A stretch of DNA of 64,000 nt, from the NCBI RefSeq assembly GCF_019797865.1, contig NZ_CP081869.1, positions 868,001-932,000 of the forward strand. Reading direction: 5' to 3'. Positions 61,683-64,000 of the stretch are shown here, one piece after another. A model generated the notes under the pieces. The model made no database searches. It was given only the letters and a program-made list of their open reading frames with translations, and was not told where the DNA came from. The stretch is from Chenggangzhangella methanolivorans. GTDB taxonomy: Bacteria > Pseudomonadota > Alphaproteobacteria > Rhizobiales > Methylopilaceae. Each line of letters starts with the position of its first letter. Position 1 is the first letter of the stretch. Position numbers and translations under genes: made by a program.

Positions 61683-61943
61683 CTACGCCTTCAAGGTCAA
61701 AGCGCGTCTGACACGGTCGAAAGCCTCGTCGCCGTCCGTCGTGGGTCCGCTCGAAACGCCGACGTCCCACAGGCGGCCGATCTCTTCGATCGCCTTCTCG
61801 CGCTCAGCCCGCTGGGCCTTCCAGTCTCGCAGCGCCTCCCGCATCACCTCGCTGGCTGACGCATATTCCCCAGACGCCACCGCCTCGCGCAGCATCGCGG
61901 CCATCTCGGGCGTGAGAGCGACGAGCTTCTCGACATTCGCCAT
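61683..61943 (-). CDS. ParD/CC2985-type antitoxin
   Basis: The intact 86-residue protein begins MANVEKLVALTPEMAAMLRE, then AVASGEYASASEVMREALRD (ribbon-helix-helix region), and has a charged C-terminal tail (WDVGVSSGPTTDGDEAFDRV) that would wrap the toxin. It is the first gene of a type II toxin-antitoxin pair and should repress its own promoter through the N-terminal DNA-binding domain. GGAGG precedes the start. Confidence 0.85.
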   Translation of the reverse strand: MANVEKLVALTPEMAAMLREAVASGEYASASEVMREALRDWKAQRAEREKAIEEIGRLWDVGVSSGPTTDGDEAFDRVRRALTLKA

Positions 61944-61997
61944 CGGTGAGGCCTCCTTCCTGAAAAGTAGGAAAGATTGCTACCGGAGACAACGGCC

Positions 61998-62465
61998 TCA
62001 GCGCAGCCGGACCGTCTTCAGCCTGGCGCCGGAGAGCAGGACCTCGCTCTCCTTCACCGGCTCCAGCTGGTAGGCCAGAATCCCCTGCCCCATGCCGGCG
62101 TATTTGACGAGAAAGAACCCGTTGAGCCGGACGAAGCCGCGGCCCTCGACGAAGCCGCCCGCAAAGGACAGCTGGTATTTCTGCGCGTCCGAGCGGCCTG
62201 TCGCCGTGCTCGACAGAAACACGACGAGCGCCTCGTCCGGCAGCCTGTCGGCTACGAGGCCGGCGGCGGGATCGAGCGTCGCCTTCAGCCCGATGATCTT
62301 GTCGGAAAAGCCTGCGACCCGCTCGAAGACGCCTTGAGCGTTCTTCGCCGACACAGCGCCTTCGAGCACCGGGATCGGCGCCGGCGCGGCGGCGAGCTTC
62401 GTGGCGGGGAACGCCAGCGTCGCCGCGGCGGCGATGCGGACCGTGGCGGCTCGGCGCGAGATCAC
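61998..62465 (-). CDS. Secreted hypothetical protein (155 aa)
   Basis: The intact 155-residue product starts with a GTG at 62465, preceded by AGAGGAGAACC. An N-terminal basic residue pair and hydrophobic stretch (ISRRAATVRIAAAATLAFPA) looks like a signal peptide. The mature domain reads GAVSAKNAQGVFERVAGFSD, LPDEALVVFLSSTATGRSDA and GFVRLNGFFLVKYAGMGQGI, ending SGARLKTVRLR. No family is recognised. It lies in the same direction as the metallophosphoesterase upstream, with 35 bp between, so an operon is plausible. Confidence 0.65.
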   Translation of the reverse strand: MISRRAATVRIAAAATLAFPATKLAAAPAPIPVLEGAVSAKNAQGVFERVAGFSDKIIGLKATLDPAAGLVADRLPDEALVVFLSSTATGRSDAQKYQLSFAGGFVEGRGFVRLNGFFLVKYAGMGQGILAYQLEPVKESEVLLSGARLKTVRLR

Positions 62466-62500
62466 GGGCGGCGGTTCTCCTCTTTGACGGCGCAGGCCGT

Positions 62501-63399
62501 TCAGCCGAGCCCCGCGGGCGCGTTGCTGCGGCGGGCGAGCTCGGCGACGCGCGGCTGCACGAAGGCCTCGCGCACGAGCGTCGGCTCGGGCAGCGGCGGC
62601 TTGCGGCGCGCGCAGCCCTGCTCGCGGGCCGGAACGTCGCGCCAGCCATGGCCGTCCCAGGCCCGCACCAGGATGTCGACGAGGCCCGACCGGTCGACCT
62701 CGATGCGGTGATAGGCGTTGGGCTCGCCGCGAAGCCGCGTCGAGGTCGCGGTGGAGACCTGCGCCACGGTGAGCACCGGCATGTCCTCGCCCAGCGGCTC
62801 GTGGTTGGTGAGGTAGCCGCGGTGGTGATGGCCGGCGAGCACGAGGCCGACGCCGAGGCCGCGAAAGGTCTCGAGCGCGTGAGTGGCGCGCCCCACGATG
62901 TCGAGCTCGGGCTCGGCGTCGGGCGGATGCAGCGCGTGATGCGCGACCACGATCCGGAACAGGTTCTTGGGCAGCGCCTCGACGCGGCGCTTGAAGCGCA
63001 TCAGCTGCGGCAGGCTGAACGCCCGTTCGACCAGTCGAGCGAGAACGCCATGCGCCGCGCGGTGTTGAGGCCGAGCACCGCCACGGTGTCGTCGGTCCAG
63101 GTCGGCTCGAGGTCGCGGCTGACATAGCGCCGCCAGCGCCGGAACGGATCGACGAAGCGCTGCAGCAGGTGGATGTAGGAGATGTCGTGATTGCCCGGCA
63201 CCGCGAGCACCGGCGCGTGGAGGCTCTGCAGGAACTCCGCGCCGCGTCGGTATTCGTTGCGATGGGCGCGCTGAGTGAGATCGCCCGAGACCACCACGAG
63301 ATCCGGCGGATCGTCGTTGATCTCCTGCTTCAGCGCCTCGACGATGACGGGATCGACGCGGTCGAAATGCAGGTCGGAGAGGTGGACGAGGCGGGTCAC
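62501..63399 (-). CDS. Metallophosphoesterase (calcineurin-like), one frameshift
   Basis: The product has the five motifs of binuclear metallophosphoesterases: VHLSDLHFDRVDP (D-x-H), VVVSGDLTQRA (G-D), LAVPGNHDISY (G-N-H-D), VVAHHALHPPD (H) and LVLAGHHHRGYLTNHEP (G-H-x-H). The start is a GTG at 63399 that overlaps the diacylglycerol kinase stop (GTGA). A break near 63020 lies between the N- and C-terminal motifs. The length is about 300 residues. The substrate may be a nucleotide or phospholipid-type phosphodiester; the coupling to a lipid kinase favours lipid. Confidence 0.87.
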
Positions 63400-64000
63400 G
63401 CCGAAACCCCGGCGATCGACGCGCGATCGGAAAGGCGCGGCGCCGGCCCCCTTCGCCGCTTCGCGGCGCCCCTCCCCCGCCTGCGGCAGGGGAGGATCCG
63501 CTGGAGCCGCGTCTCGCCCTCTTGATCCTCCTTCGCGGAGCGGAGAAGGGGGACCATCGCGACAGCGATGGTGGAGGAGGCGTGCGCTCCCCTCCCCGGA
63601 TGTTCCGTCCCGCTCACGCCGCGCTCTCCCAGCTCCGGCGCGGGCGCGGCGGATTTCGGCCGCAGCACCTTCAGCGCCTTGGGGAGAATTCTATATTTCA
63701 GCGGCGGTGCGATGAGGCGCGTCTCGCCGTCGTTCATCACCCTGAGCAGTCGCCTGCGGCTCGTCACCGTCAGCTCCTTCACGTGGGTGGGTCTCGAGAT
63801 CGACGTCGTCGGTCCAGCGGCCGAGCGCCATGCGGATCGACAGGCGCACCAGCGGCCAGGCGCTGAGGCGACGCGTCGCGTAGAGGGTCAGTTCGCCCCG
63901 GTCGAGGCGCGAGCGGGTCAGCACGTGTCCGAACCCTTCGTCATAGGCGTTGTCGGCCACCACGACGGCCTTGGAGCGGATCGTCACCGGCCCGTCGCCG
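63396..64000 (-). CDS. Diacylglycerol kinase-like lipid kinase, 5' part outside the window
   Basis: Only the C-terminal part is visible. It reads TIRSKAVVVADNAYDEGFGH, LTLYATRRLSAWPLVRLSIR and, after a four-base duplication near 63785, VNDGETRLIAPPLKYRILPK-type sequence (as MNDGETRLIAPPLKYRILPK), ending ALKVLRP. This is the typical end of diacylglycerol/sphingosine kinase-like proteins. Here the frame continues for about 85 residues through a repeat (ASSTIAVAMVPLLRSAKED) to a stop that overlaps the metallophosphoesterase start. So the tail is repeat-derived, or an indel hid the true stop. The gene is transcribed toward lower coordinates. Confidence 0.75.
63442..63582. repeat. Composite of family B-type hairpins in the kinase C-terminal frame
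   Basis: Successive hairpins include CGCCGC-TTC-GCGGCG (63454-63468), CCTCCCC...GGGGAGG (63471-63494) and ACCATCGC-GACA-GCGATGGT (63553-63572). The last matches the copy at 51717-51736 in design. The block lies entirely inside the extended reading frame of the lipid kinase. Confidence 0.6.

Noticed and set aside
61384-61943. Wider defence island around the toxin-antitoxin genes
   Set aside because: Neighbours are a peptidoglycan enzyme, a secreted protein, a phosphoesterase and a lipid kinase; no other defence gene is seen.

Overview
The window is a very GC-rich, densely coded bacterial chromosome segment. It looks like an alphaproteobacterium of the order Hyphomicrobiales (Rhizobiales). Evidence is gene content and order: carB-greA, an ELM1-like gene next to trxB and a LysR gene, a TIGR03808 twin-arginine beta-helix protein, Nudix-TIGR02301, histone-deacetylase-like-xseB, and intergenic palindromes of the type common in that order. 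I cannot fix the genus. No rRNA, tRNA, phage, IS element, CRISPR array or plasmid gene was seen. It reads as core chromosome with small accessory insertions.

Layout. 1-8.5 kb: carB (cut by the left edge), greA, a His-tailed CDF metal exporter, lysR, trxB and an ELM1-like gene. 8.5-17.4 kb: MltB-type transglycosylase, topoisomerase IB, asparaginase, an outer-membrane channel-like protein, a beta-helix protein, and the RNA methyltransferases TlyA and RlmD/TrmA type. 17.4-26 kb: phosphatase, fabI, a BNR-repeat/MoaD-like pair, a LysE exporter, a CbpA-like chaperone, pdxH and an SDR. 26-37.5 kb: a Tat-exported aldo/keto reductase with a divergent AraC regulator, an MHYT-GGDEF-EAL protein, CorA, an HDAC-like protein with xseB, an acyl-CoA dehydrogenase, a TsaC/Sua5 protein and a TylF-like methyltransferase. 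37.5-49.4 kb: FAD oxidase, SRAP peptidase, Nudix, dihydroorotase, YgfZ, Tag, an EAL protein, DctA and an FMN-binding protein. 49.5-64 kb: an HD hydrolase/dual-specificity phosphatase/NrtR-like/phospholipase D group, a DUF2339 membrane protein, a GIY-YIG gene enclosed by palindromic repeats, RF3, a sulfonate-type binding protein, RlpA, a ParDE-type toxin-antitoxin pair, a metallophosphoesterase and a diacylglycerol kinase (cut by the right edge).

How the genes relate. Most are housekeeping genes in short operons joined by ATGA, GTGA or TTGA overlaps. Two proteins handle cyclic di-GMP. CarB and dihydroorotase serve pyrimidine synthesis; TsaC, TlyA, the TrmA-like enzyme and RF3 serve translation. 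The most interesting element is at 57.1-57.8 kb: a small GIY-YIG nuclease gene fits tightly between inverted palindromic repeats that also occur at 36.5 and 53.3 kb. Other repeat families run into the C-terminal codons of a LysE exporter, the TsaC protein and the diacylglycerol kinase.

Quality warning. About half of the genes carry one to six apparent frameshifts. Most look like a single base gained or lost in a short run, while neighbouring genes are intact. This is best explained by uncorrected indels in the assembly rather than by pseudogenes. I therefore annotate these genes over their full extent as CDS and note where the frame breaks.
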